Source: Helochares maculicollis (lineage: Eukaryota; Arthropoda; Insecta; Coleoptera; Hydrophilidae). From it: a stretch of DNA of 42,217 nucleotides. The notes beneath the pieces are model-generated. The model was not told where the DNA came from. It did no database searches and saw only the letters and a program-made list of their open reading frames with translations. Made by a program: the position numbers and the translations under genes. Numbering within the stretch: the first letter of the stretch is position 1; every line of letters begins with the position of its first letter. Shown here in pieces: positions 11,111 through 22,874 of the stretch. The stretch lies in NCBI GenBank assembly GCA_033557835.1, contig JAWQRO010000346.1, forward strand, positions 1 to 42,217, read 5' to 3'.

Positions 11111-11620
11111 ATTCCAATACATCTTCTGGCATTAACGTAAAAAACGACCATGCGGTTTTAGTAAATGGCCTTGTACATCATGATGTATAACCTAACGTTA
11201 CAAGTAAATGCAATGACTTTGTTGAGATGTAAGATATATTTATATAAAAAAACATTAATACCATTATTTTATGTTTGAGAATCAATGGATCTATTTACCA
11301 GATTGACGAAGAATTGGTTTACAATTTTAATAAAACTAAGTTATTTAAATTCGGAAACTATTTTTTAATACAAGCTGAAAATTTATTGCTAAATCTGCTG
11401 ATTTTGGATATTGACAGATATATAGTAGTAACTGTCTTTCTCTTCTTACATGTGTAGTGTCATATAATTTTTTGCGAAAACATGATATTAAAGTTTTTTA
11501 ACCCAAAACAGAAGTAGTGTAGTTGAGAGTAAATATAATTTTTAAAAGTGGTAAAATAAGAAATTTGCCTTTTTGATTTGGACAAAAATATTTGATAAAA
11601 ATAACTACTATGTACAGTTG
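11111..11620. other. Gene-free stretch with a 14-bp palindrome
   Basis: I see no gene. A perfect palindrome TACATCATGATGTA lies at 11174-11187. The 60-codon ORF at 11275-11457 is Ile/Phe/Leu/Asn-rich, as expected of AT-rich noise. Confidence 0.5.
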
Positions 11621-12240
11621 GTGGACCAAAAGTCAAAAAGTTAACTCTTCAGGGTTACAAAATCAAAATGTCAGAATACTATAATTAAATTGAGACTCTT
11701 TACATCTTTTCAGAAACCACGATGAAAAGTTTCATGTTTAAAATTGAAATGTTTTATACATGTTACTTGAAAATTTCGAGTGAATTGCAGCTATCGGGAC
11801 ATAGTATGAACATTAGAAAACGTAAAAGTGATAGTTTCAGAATATTGCAAAATTTTAGAATTAAATAAACAAGTTTAAAGATATAGTAAAAACAATATAA
11901 AGGTCAAAATCCAATGATTCTGTATTGAAACGCAGAGAGTCACGAAAATCAAAACAAAAATATTAAAACAATCGAGAATTAAAAAAAATAGAAGGATAAT
12001 AATTCTAAATATGTATCCAAATTGATTTCTACAACTGTATATCTATAATGGTTTATTAACAAAAACCACATAAAAAGCAATTACAACATATTTTTGAAAA
12101 TTCAGCAAACAGTTGAAAAATCGTTGCAAATTAAAGAAAATACATTTTGAAGAAATTCTGAGATTGATCATGATTGTAGATTTAAAAAACTGGTAGACTT
12201 TTGGATATTTTACGAAAGTCAACTGTGTATGTCGTAAAAC
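11620..12240 (+). repeat. Degenerate repeat tract A
   Basis: The tract is purine-rich and repetitive-looking, with recurring words such as TCAGAATACTATAATTAAA, TTTCAGAATATTGCAAAATT and AAAATCAAAACAAAAAT. It aligns patchily with tract B: 11629-11700 with 18841-18920, where both contain ACCAAA, TCAAAAAGT, a TCAGAATACT word and AATTAAA in the same order. It also aligns at 11830-11960 with 18990-19110, sharing GT-GA-AGTTTC, AATTTTAGA, TCCAATG and GTA-T-AAA. I read this as an old diverged copy of a dispersed or minisatellite-like family. Confidence 0.4.
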
Positions 12241-13705
12241 TTAACTCCGAATTTATTCCTAATTTTTTTAAATAAGAAATTGTAGTCATGTTGAAAAGTT
12301 GTTACAATGAATAATTAGACTTAAATTTAGGGAAACTTCGAAGATTAGTGAAAGAAGTTATACATAAAATAAACATACGTAGCACGTTTTAAGGAAATCT
12401 AATAATACGTTATAAGTCAAATTTTCCTCGGCAATACAAAACCCCAATTGGCTTTATACTAAAGTATTACTGTTTCATTGAAGCAAACACTCATTAACTT
12501 GATAAAAACTATTACTTTGGCACAGCACAATTTTCCTCGTAGTCTTAATTAGTTGCTCTATAATTTTTAAACACTTAAGATAAATTCAAGATAATGATAC
12601 TGGGGTGGCCTTTACTTTACGAGCAAAGCTTTGCCGGTAGCAGTATAATACGTGGAGTACGTGCTAACGCATTATATATTACTTAGGGCACTAAATTCAT
12701 GCTTAACAGAATGGACGAAATCCTGGCTTCCGGTAGAAAATTACAACGCGCTTTGGCAGAGAACACAAATAATTGGACTTAATCGAAAATATAGACATAA
12801 TAATTATTAATGAATGTGCTTTAGACCAGCTCACAGCAATACCAAGCTAACCAGATGCGTACTTGATAAATTACATAAGTTCCTAGCAAATTAATAGATA
12901 TATTGTAAAGTGAAACAACGGAGATAATTGATAATTATCTGGAGCTGTCAAAGTTCCACGTGACTGTTAACATACCATAATGTTTACGGAATTTAATTAG
13001 TGCATCTGATGAGCCCTAAAATTTAAATGGGCGATTAAAATCTACTTAACCACGACATCAAATGGTTAAATAAATTTTATAAGTTAATTTAAGTAATTGA
13101 TGGGACGTATATTAAGAAAATTGTTTGTTTTGTATAATATTTATTTAGGTTTTATTATGATCAGAATATTTTGTTTTTGTATGAACTTATACTCTATTGC
13201 TGTAAATATACATTTGTGTATTTTTAGCTAATATGTAGGTTAGCTGCATTATCCAAAATAAAGCTATTAGTAAAAAGCTATTGCCGATAATTGAGAGATC
13301 AAGTTTGAGTCTGGTGAGGCAGGCTGCAACAACTCTTTAGATGTTACAGTCATTGAAAATATCGAAAAAACACTCCATTTTGTAACTTCTGAAAAATTTA
13401 AATACTTTGATAAATGTTAGTCTTACATATTAGGATTGTTGGCGTTGTATTACTTTCTACTGCTAGTTCATGAATGCAAACAAAACGAAAAGTTTTTAGC
13501 TCGTATTGAAATCATGTGGTAATATAATTATAAATTTTCCTCTCCTCATTTCAATAATAATAACTTTATGAAATATAGTATTTGTTTTGTTTGTTGGGCT
13601 CGAATAATAATACTGCCATTATGAAAGATTCAACCTCGAGATTTTGACAGATTTTCATGTTTTGAGGGTTGTTGAATATATTTTGACAATTTTTGGCATA
13701 CCATC

Positions 13706-13771
13706 TTTGTGTATGTGTGTCCATTTATATGTGTGTATCTGTACCTGTGTAGTCGTAGATGTGTGTATGTA
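13706..13771. repeat. Degenerate (GT)n tract
   Basis: Runs such as GTGTATGTGTGTCC, ATGTGTGTATCTG and GATGTGTGTATGTA form a broken GT/TA/GT microsatellite. It is old and interrupted, and lies inside a minus-strand 60-codon ORF that is therefore not a gene. Confidence 0.65.
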
Positions 13772-15372
13772 AACCTGAAAGCGGTCAAACCGTTGAGGTA
13801 GAGCAGTGACATTTGACAAAAGATTATGTTTATTTAATTATTAAGAACAATCTACCCCAAATTGGATATACGGTAAAAAATAAACACGTTGATATACATT
13901 CACTAGAGAAAAAGTGAGCGAGGGTACCGAGCAAATCACGAATAAGTGAAGCTTAGTCTATATTTGATGTAAGTTTCTGTTTCGATAGCATCGATAGCAA
14001 CAGAAATACTATATTACTATATTATCTTAGTACTATATACATTTTTAAAGAAGTAATAAATAATATGTAAGTTCTTTTAACCCAAGGCAAAGCTGTAAAA
14101 TATACGAAAAATAAGGATAACTTGGAACATGCTATACATTTCCAGAGCTTTGAATTTTTACAATTGTTTAAAGAAGTTTTTCATAGCCGTATTTGAACAA
14201 GGACTATATGAAATATTCCAATATTACTTGCATATTAAAAATTATCAAGCTAAAAATGTCAACTTTTAAAGTAAACCTGTATAGAATACAAGAGCTTTCA
14301 TAAAAAGATTAGTTTTAAGGTTTAGTTTTTGGATACACTAATTATTTTCCTACTTGACCATATATAGTGTAATAGCAATATTAACCATTTCAATATATTG
14401 AAAGTGAGATTTCAAACTTACTTAAACGTTATTTGGTTAAAAGTTTTCCTCTCTTAAATGCAAATTCAGGCAAACAAATAAACGGAAATTCGTGATTCCG
14501 AATAATTATGTTATTTTGCTAATAGACCAATGTCGTTAAGTTTAACAGTTCTTTGTAACAGTTGTCTAAAAGTAGAGCTGTTAGCACTTTGTAACTTGAT
14601 AAAATTTAAGAAATACCATAATAGCTATTTATATACCACTCTTGAAACTGATACTAACATGTAAAGTATAGGGACGGTTAAAATAAAAACTTGTACGCCA
14701 ATACCTCGTATGCAATGCACAGCTTTAGCAATGTTACCGCGACAAATTATGAAAATTTCTTTCCAAGAAGATATAATTTAAACGATGAAGTTTTAATGAG
14801 CGACACAAAGTTTTGCAAATGTTGCGTACGTCATGGAACTTTATAAAGTCGAATAATTTGTCGATGTTTAAAAGTTTTAAACCAGAAACTTCTAAGATAA
14901 TTTGCTTCATTTTTGAGGAAAATTTAAATTGATAACTTGATGATTTTAGGCTCCATAAATATTTATTAAGAATTAGAATAGTTAACTTAACCTTAATTTG
15001 TTACCGAGCGGTTAAATTCAAAGTGTTTTTTTATATTTGCTGTTTAAATACATACTTATACGAAACAAACTATTTAAATTGGAACGAAACTGATTTATCT
15101 TAGTGAACAGGTGCGACGCATTTGAACCAAAATCAACCCAGAGTGTAGAAACAAAATAAGGGTTAAACCACAAAATTCGATACAAGGGAACATTTTCCAT
15201 TGCCCCAATAACACCCTTATACTCTTATAGTGGTTTGCATGAGGCCGTTTCCCGGCAGCGTATCATTTCCTTTGCCCTGATAACTGTAATTTTGCCAACA
15301 GTTCAATAAGTGAGATTTTCGGTACAGAGCGTTGCGAGGTATTATTTTTTCATGTTTTGTTTGATCACAGAG

Positions 15373-15430
15373 AACCAAACGATGAATTTGGTTTGTATTC
15401 ATTTGCAGAAGCGAAATTGCTTTTTCGCTT
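15373..15430. repeat. Two adjacent perfect hairpins
   Basis: AACCAAA (15373-15379) pairs with TTTGGTT (15387-15393) around a 7-nt loop. AAGCGAAA (15409-15416) pairs with TTTCGCTT (15423-15430) around a 6-nt loop. The second stem uses the same core as the long inverted repeat at 17759-17811, in the opposite order. Confidence 0.55.
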
Positions 15431-16009
15431 GGAAATTATTATTGTCTTTTGATTGAGAAATGATTAAAAATATCTGTTTGAAATTATTATGGGAAATCTC
15501 AGTTTATGTTTTTTAAAAATACAAAGAAGGTTCATAGCCACAGTCTACTGATTCATCCAATAATTATGCTCTAATAAATAAATTTCCATGGTTTAAACAC
15601 CTTTAAAGTTTGAACATTATACGTTTTAACAAAGGTATTACATGATCTTATTTCCTGTACAATGTAATATATAATATTATTTGTATGAACCAAATAATCA
15701 TTCTTAAACAAGAGTCCGTTTTAAATGCATCAATTTTTCTCAAAACTGATATTAAATTTGTAAATTATAAACAAAAAATGTATATCGATTAAAACAGGAA
15801 GTAATTGTCGTAGAGTAGAGTAGCAATGAAGTAGTTGTAGCTTGCCCCTAAAATTATGGAATTCAATTAGAATGAGAAAGACCTCCATAACATAAGCTAG
15901 GATTGTCAGTGATAAATGATTGTAAGTTTCTTTGCCTCTCTATCTTAGGAAGCGAATGCTTATCATTGAAATCCATTCAATTTGAATATTCGAAACAAAG
16001 CTACTCAAC

Positions 16010-16445
16010 GTAATGTAACTGTCGGGTCTTCGTCTCACCTTTCTATAAAGAATGGAAAGTGGAGCAGCTATTGTAATAATTATTCAAACGCGAATTTGAA
16101 GTGAGATCGGTGATAGTGCAAACTATAGACAGAGTCAAACAAGGGTTAAAATCACTACACCCACTCAATTTTATGTAATATTAGCTTCAAACAGGCAGTA
16201 GGAGTTGGTTGAAAATATTAGTAGGCTGTGGCACGCAAACGGTCAAAGCCACCTTCGTGGCGCCAAATGTGGAGTTACATATCAATATTAGAATTACCGA
16301 GGGCGGAGACGAGAGCACGCTTATTAAAAACGGACGAAAAATTAATTCTACCATTAAACCAAAACTGTGAAGGAAAATTCGATATTGTAATGGGAACACC
16401 GGGGGTTCGCAACGAAAAATTAATCCGATATTTTCAGTGAATACG
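16010..16445. other. GC-elevated complex island
   Basis: The block 16200-16440 is richer in G+C than its flanks and carries a short perfect hairpin GCCAC-cttc-GTGGC near 16249-16262. Open frames exist on both strands (87 codons minus at 16187-16450; 70 codons plus at 16228-16440), as expected where AT content drops. Neither product is recognisable. The texture resembles conserved non-coding DNA, but that is untested. Confidence 0.3.
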
Positions 16446-17339
16446 CGCATACTAAATTTCTGAACTACACTTTCATAAAATGAATTGTTGATTGTTTTAT
16501 GTATTAGATTTTACGATTTTTATGTTTAATTTATGATATTATGTGTTTAATGTAATGAGCAACAGCTGTGATATTAGAGGACGTTTCACATTGATAACTC
16601 AGCTAGAGAATAGTTTAATTGATTAGGGTGCAAACCGTTGATGTGATTTGACTTTGTTTAATTATCTCAAGCAAACATCTGCTACAGCGTCTTACCATAT
16701 ATGCAACATTAATAATAGCAATTACGCTGCGTAATGTACTAAAGTGTATTCGCCACTATAAAACTTAACAAATATTTTAATTCTTGGTAGCAAATTAACT
16801 GGTTTAAGTAGGAAAAATTAGAAAACACTTTTCGTCAAGTTTCCTTAAACATTCACTCCGTAAGTTTACCGACCTATTTATTCAAGGATTGCGTGCGCTA
16901 GCATACAACTCGGAATTTGATAACGTCTCTTTTTTTCAGGGAAAATAAACAAAAATTAATCGATAATTGCAATAATTACAACAATATCTGAATATCATTT
17001 TGGTAATTCAAAATTAGATTAAAATAGAATGCTGTTCAATGAACATATATCATAAAAATGTTACCATTGAACATTCGCGTAGAAGGTACGTATATGTAAA
17101 AGCACCCTAAAATCAAAGAATTATAAATTATCATTATTTAAGCGTTTAACAAAATAAAAATGTTAAAATATTGAAGTTAAACAGAAACTCTACATATTTG
17201 ATAAGCGGCTCAGGCTCGAACCAGCGAAACGCTGAAACAACTTGTAGGTGTTTCTCGAAAGTGAAAGATTGCAAATTCATAAATCATAAAATTATGAAGT
17301 AATCTCCTAGGCATTTTTATCAAACATGTATCATTTAAA
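16446..17339. other. AT-rich gene-free stretch
   Basis: I see no gene or named element. A short hairpin CAGCG-aaa-CGCTG lies near 17222-17234. Confidence 0.55.
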
Positions 17340-17680
17340 AATTTATTATTAAAGGAAAAACTGAAGAATTCGGAAAAAACTATCAACATAAAGGTGTCGT
17401 GATTAAAGTTTTACGCTTTTAGAAATAGTCGATCGTTGTTATAAAAATCGATCTATCAGTTTAATAACTAGAATTTTTTACAAAAACTCTGTCTTAGATT
17501 TTAATATATTGCTCTCAAAATATATAAAATTAAGAATTAAAAATTCACACGGCTTAGATAAAAAAATTGAATGATTCTAAGGCGACAAGATCAAGATCAA
17601 TGATAAAGCCTTTTAGATTTCAAGATTGGAAAGACCTAACTAATAATTCAAAGCTAAAAAAATGATACGATTAAATATTC
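17340..17680 (+). repeat. Possible degenerate repeat tract D
   Basis: The stretch has the same texture as tracts A and B: purine-rich words such as GATTCTAAGGCGACAAGATC, AAGATCAATGATAAAGCC and TTTCAAGATTGGAAAGACC in blurred succession. The link to A and B is by composition and word order only, weaker than the A-B match. Confidence 0.25.
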
Positions 17681-17758
17681 ATATTTCATGTGGATATTTT
17701 TTTATGTAAGTTTTATGATTTAAACGCTATTTAGTAGCTCCAGATGTTATATTTGCTA

Positions 17759-17811
17759 TTATTCTTTACAGTTTCGCTTCATTTTACAAGAAGCGAAACT
17801 GTAAAGAATAA
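17759..17811. repeat. Perfect 22-bp inverted repeat with 9-nt loop
   Basis: Arm 17759-17780 (ending TTTACAGTTTCGCTTC) is the exact reverse complement of 17790-17811 (starting GAAGCGAAACTGTAAA), with loop ATTTTACAA between. Pairing stops at 17758/17812. A perfect stem of this length is not expected by chance in 42 kb and contrasts with the heavily mutated repeats around it. It is therefore either recent (template switching or foldback) or maintained. It falls inside the first part of a 66-codon ORF (17744-17944), which is probably not a gene. Confidence 0.95.
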
Positions 17812-17929
17812 AACATTTACGAATTTGATTTCATTTAAAAATTTTGTGCATCTTTCTCATTTTTGCGCAGTTTACACTCCAACATTATTTTTAGAAAAGC
17901 ACATAACCGTAACAATTTGCAGAGACTCG

Positions 17930-18055
17930 TTTTTGCGCCAATGAAAATTTCAGGAGTACGGAACGGTCACAATAAAGTTGTCACATTTGTGGGCATTCGA
18001 CCTTACATTCCAATGCCACTGAGGGGAAAACTGAGACACAGCTCTAAAGTTTGAT
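17930..18055. other. Small GC-elevated island
   Basis: About 125 bp of complex, less AT-rich sequence are open on the plus strand (63 codons, 17863-18054), with no recognisable product. It resembles the other islands in the window in texture. Confidence 0.2.
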
Positions 18056-18829
18056 AACATTGAAATTCCGGTATCCTCTAGTGAGTATATAATCTTCTTA
18101 GAAGAGTTTTCCTAACACGACGATAAAGTAAAGAGATAAAATTTTGTAAATCAATATGTATACTTTTTCTAATATTAAGTTGAGGAAAGCTTTACATCAC
18201 ATCTTAGATAGTAAGTCTTGTCTAAAATTGCAAGAGGATTGATTTCCTAAAGATGTAAATTTAATTTACCTACACCTGTTTCATTATTTCTTAGCTCATT
18301 ACGTACGTTAACCAGGATATGTTTTTAACATTTTACGCGTCAACTGCCGTAGAAAATTGCATGCACAAATGTTACAATGGAATAAGAGGTATGTACGAAT
18401 GCAGCTGTTTTAGTGCATTATATTTTGCAGTGTTTGTCGCAGTAGTTTGAGTAGAAACGTATTGCAGTAGATCTCGGAAATAGCAGTGGTGCATATATTT
18501 ATTAGTAGTTTATACGACAAGTTGAGAATTGCAGTTAAAAATAAATAACATTTGGAATGTAGCTGGGTTATTGATTTAATTTTTATCATTCAATTTTGAG
18601 TGTACTCAAATTGAAGATGCTACCTTGGTATTGAGAAGTCGTAGACAAAATCGCGAGACTTCAATATATGCACTTACGCTATTTGTTCTTTTCCTAAAGA
18701 ATTTCTAAAAATGTTATATTTTTATCTAACCTAAATGTTATAAGCGTACTACATTAATTAGTAAAAATATTATTATAGTAAGTCGAGATTGCAACATCTT
18801 CGTATAGCTAAACGTAGAATATAGTAATA
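18056..18829. other. AT-rich gene-free stretch
   Basis: I see nothing that can be named here. Confidence 0.55.
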
Positions 18830-19480
18830 TAAACTTACTGTACCAAATTTCAAAAAGTCAGAAAACTTATCAATGTTGCAGAGTCAAAACTTCAGAATAC
18901 TGAAATTAAAGTTAAAATTTCTATAGTATATACGATATATACGAAGCTTGATGCTGCTACTGACACACATAACGAACTATCCGAAAATGTAGAGTTGACA
19001 GTTTCCTAGAATTTTAGAGTAAAACAGCATAAAATACCAAACAATCCAATGTTCTAGTACTAAAAAGCCGAGATTAAACAAGTCAAAAGAAGAATTAAAA
19101 TAATAGTAATAAAGCATTTAAAATCAACGATTATAGCTGAAAAAACTGACAATCCAATAATTTATACTTTACTGAATTTTCTATAGATTAAAAAATTTGC
19201 GCACAACATTGTTCTTTACATTTTCCTTTTTTTATTTAATAAAAATAATTTAGAAAATCTTAATAAAGTCCTTATACTTTATAAATGCCATAATTTACGA
19301 AACAGTTCTGGAAAACGCCATAAAGATACTAGAAATAAAAATGACTCTTAAAAAACTTTGGAAATACATAAAATAATTTGACATTTAGTATTAAAACATC
19401 AGCTGAAAAATATCTCATCTAATCAAAGAAGTTGTTAGAAATAATTCTGACTAGACTACAGAAATTATTAATAAAACTAA
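18830..19480 (+). repeat. Degenerate repeat tract B
   Basis: The tract shares ordered words with tract A: TACCAAATTTCAAAAAGTCA, CTTCAGAATACTGAAATTAA, AGAATTTTAGAGTAAAACAG and ACAATCCAATGTTCTAGTAC. A small perfect hairpin GTATATA-cga-TATATAC lies inside at 18926-18942. It is an old diverged member of the same family. The right-hand limit is uncertain, as the purine-rich texture fades after about 19200. Confidence 0.4.
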
Positions 19481-20134
19481 ATTAAGCGTAAACCGCTTGA
19501 AGAATAGTCATGACAAATTAGGGAAAAATCAACAAATTAATGAAAGCTCGTGTCTTGGTAAATCTCCACAGTGTGTTGTCTTTTGAAGAATAAAAGTCAT
19601 AGAAATTTGTCCTGGAGATCATTTTGGATTCTGTAAAGAAAGAAATTGAAGTCACATGTTGAATAAATCTTAAGACCAGCCATAAGAGTATAATTTGAGG
19701 AAAACTCAATGTTTAATGAAGAATATATACATATCACGATTTTAATTCTATTCGAGGTAAATCGGAAAATTATCGCGTAGAATCCTGCTAAGGTTTTGTG
19801 AATTTATTATGCCTGTGATAGAAAGATAAAAATAAATTATGAGAGCGGAAAAATCTAATCACAATTTGAAAAGCAAAAACCATCAATCCTAAGAAACCTC
19901 GTGACTTATTTATAGGATTACATAATTTTTATGTATCTAACAGTTTTAATATCCCACGGTGCAATAAATATAAAATAAATTGAGAAAGTGTGCAATATTT
20001 TGTATTTAAAAAAATATATTTTTATATAATAAATATTAAATGCTTGGAAAAACTTTTGCATTATTAGCCAATTTTGTTGTGTAAACTACAATCTTAAAAA
20101 GACAAGAAATGTCACACTTCCTTATAAAAATATG

Positions 20135-20153
20135 CATTATTAGTATAATAATG
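20135..20153. repeat. Hairpin, 8-bp perfect stem
   Basis: CATTATTA (20135-20142) pairs with TAATAATG (20146-20153) around GTA. It is AT-rich, so chance is likely. Confidence 0.5.
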
Positions 20154-22857
20154 TAATGAGCTATTAACAATACATCAATGTAATTTTCTATTGATGACAT
20201 TAAGAGCATATTTTACAAAATGTATATTCTTTGGGCGCGAGTGACAAAAAATGTTGAAGCTCAATATAGTTTCTAATTTTACAAAGTGCGCGAATCGATC
20301 TCAGTCCGATGTGTTATAGTCGAACGTTTTTCAACATCCCAACAAATTATATTAGTACACGTCAACCCTAATTCGGCTTTGTATTCCAAAATTTTGCAAG
20401 CTGCGTGTTTCTTTCACACTCAGTCTAAATATAATTAGTGAAATTGCAATAGCAATGAAATAACTAGCAAACAATATCCGGTTTTAAAATTCTTTACGAC
20501 TCTACAAGCTTTATAACTTTTGATTTGGCACTAAACAAGGACGAGTGAGTATCAATGACATTTGCAATTGTAAACAAACTGCAGGTGTTACTGCTAATAG
20601 GTTTTGTATAAAAGTAGAGCGTATGCCAACAATTAAGTAACAGAAAAAGTGTTTTGGCTATATTATTGTGTATGCTATCTACACAGTTGAAAGCACTTTA
20701 TCGCAGCAAACACGTAAGAATGAAATAGCAGTAAACCAATTGTGAATTTCGGTACCTAATTAATCCACCTTTGCACTATATATTATGTCAGTAAATATCT
20801 CATATAAATACTTTTAGTAAACTATTGCTCTTACAAAGAGGTTGATCATTAGGTAAATAATTTTGTTATTAAAATTCTTGCCTGGTAAAGGACTTTACTT
20901 CAAAGGAGTAATGTTCAGTTTCCTTATGCATAAATTAACTTTTCTAAGGAATACTTACAACACGTGTTTCCAACAATTTTACACGAAGTATAGATAGATA
21001 AATTTGAATACGTAATATTTAATTGTTATGGCGGTAAAACACATTAATGTCTTGCTACCTATCTAGGATTAGTCGTTAAAATGACCTCTAATATCAACAC
21101 CAACCGCTAAAGTGCTCTACCCAAAGGTCATTATCTGAATATAACGCTTAGAACCCACTTTATTAAGGTTCGTATATTTCGTAAAACAGTAATATTATTT
21201 TAGGATTATATGACCGTCATAAATAAACATTCAGGTATCATGAAAGCTGGGGAGCTAATATTTTAATGCCATAAACTTTTTTGATCTTTTCTCGTTCTTC
21301 TGCCAATTGATTCTATCTTCCATAATGTTATTAATAAATGGTGCAATATAATAAAGACTGAATATCGCTATTCCTTAGTAGTTATACGCACTTGTGCGTT
21401 ATATTAAATACTGGAAGACTTCAAAGAGAAAATTTAATTAATATTTGATCATCTACTTTTCGGGGAGTATGGTTTTCATTGCGACAGAAGCCAAGTGGTC
21501 GCCTAAGGACACACAGTCAACCTACGTACTGCAGAGGGAATCACTTTTTATTATGCGAGGAGCCGTTGTTTTCTTTCTGTAGTATCTTCCTTTCCTTCCA
21601 GATATTGTACAGCAATAGGCTTTATTGATCTAGTCATATTTGCTCATGTTATTTGGGGAGGCTTACGTGATTTTTTTAAATATATTTGTTTGTATTGTAT
21701 ATATTTGTTTAGAACTCAACATGTTTTTAAAAATTTAAGCAAATACCGTTGACCCACTGTATAACATTTAAAGCTTATGGGCGAAATGTAAAAAAACATC
21801 CGCCAATTTCCCTGAACATTAACACATTACCATGTTTTACTATTAATATTTTTATTTAGTTTTAAATAAGAAAAATGAAATAAGTAATTATTATCTTTGT
21901 CAATCAAATTGGTCAACATTCTTACATTTTTTAATAAGTGTGAAAATAGCAGCCAATTTTAAATAGAAGCAAACGGAAAGACGTATTAAAATTTTTGCAA
22001 ATAGTTTTCTTAGCATTGAATAGTTAAATTGTTTTCTGTTTTCAACTCGCAAGTAGAATTCTTTGCATTGCATTTGTGAAGAAAAATAAATTGTCGCCGG
22101 CTATTCAGAAAATTGCAGTCGTATAAAGATAATGTCCAGAGTTGCCACAAGCGTAGTTAAAAGATTCTGACAGCTTTGTAAATATAAAGTTTTATAGAAA
22201 GTTTAATTGGCGAAAAGTTTTTGTTTGTTTTAATAGCACTTATAAGCTTCAAACATATTGTTTCCAAATCCTTTAACTATAACAATAATCTTGAGTTCTA
22301 TATTAGTTATTTCCGTATGTCATTTGATTGTCGTACATAGTATTTAGAATTTTTCTTAGTGGTAATTATATGACTATAGAGGAAGTAATTTGCGTTCAAA
22401 GCACGCACTATGTAGTACAAATAATTAAGCAACAGCAATAACAACGCCTTGAATAATTGATTTAAGTAACGAAGTTGAGTAGGTACGTAATCTAATTATA
22501 TTTGCAGTGTAAAACAGTTACTTGTGTTGAACAAGTTTGAATCCAATCAGAACGCAAGTCACTTCCAAGTTTGCGTTTAAGCCTTAGCCCACCTTATTAA
22601 ACCAACGGTTTAATCCTCCCAAGATTATAAGGCTTTGCGGCAGTTGTAATAATTAATTTGTTTTCGTAGGAAAGCGTAGTCATTAAATTTTTACTGAAAC
22701 TACAGTTTCCGTTTGTGTACACGGAGATACTTTTTTGTAATTACAATTATATTGCTAATGCATTCCCTTAGTTCATTAATTATAAAATATATTTGGCTTA
22801 CTTTGTGAAAATTTTAGCCATTTTGAGATTACTTGTTTCATTGCATCTAGTGTTTTG

Positions 22858-22874
22858 TCCTCCAAGAAGGAGGA
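22858..22874. repeat. GC-rich hairpin, 6-bp stem
   Basis: TCCTCC (22858-22863) pairs with GGAGGA (22869-22874) around AAGAA. There is no oligo-T run after the right arm, so it does not look like a factor-independent terminator. Confidence 0.5.

Larger units (their letters stand above)
12241..16009. other. AT-rich gene-free stretch
   Basis: I see no gene; the ORFs are 61 codons or shorter. Noted inside are an 8-bp hairpin AGATAATT-gat-AATTATCT (12922-12940), a degenerate GT-rich tract (13706-13771), a short duplication CGATAGCAT/CGATAGCAA near 13984, and two neighbouring hairpins at 15373-15430. 12590-12780 is a little richer in G+C without a recognisable element. Confidence 0.55.

Noticed and set aside
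17205..17235. tRNA-like GGTTCGAGCC on the minus strand
   Set aside because: The flanking bases do not form a T stem and there is no D or anticodon arm.
22858..22874. Rho-independent terminator
   Set aside because: The stem is short, no T-run follows it, and the organism appears eukaryotic.
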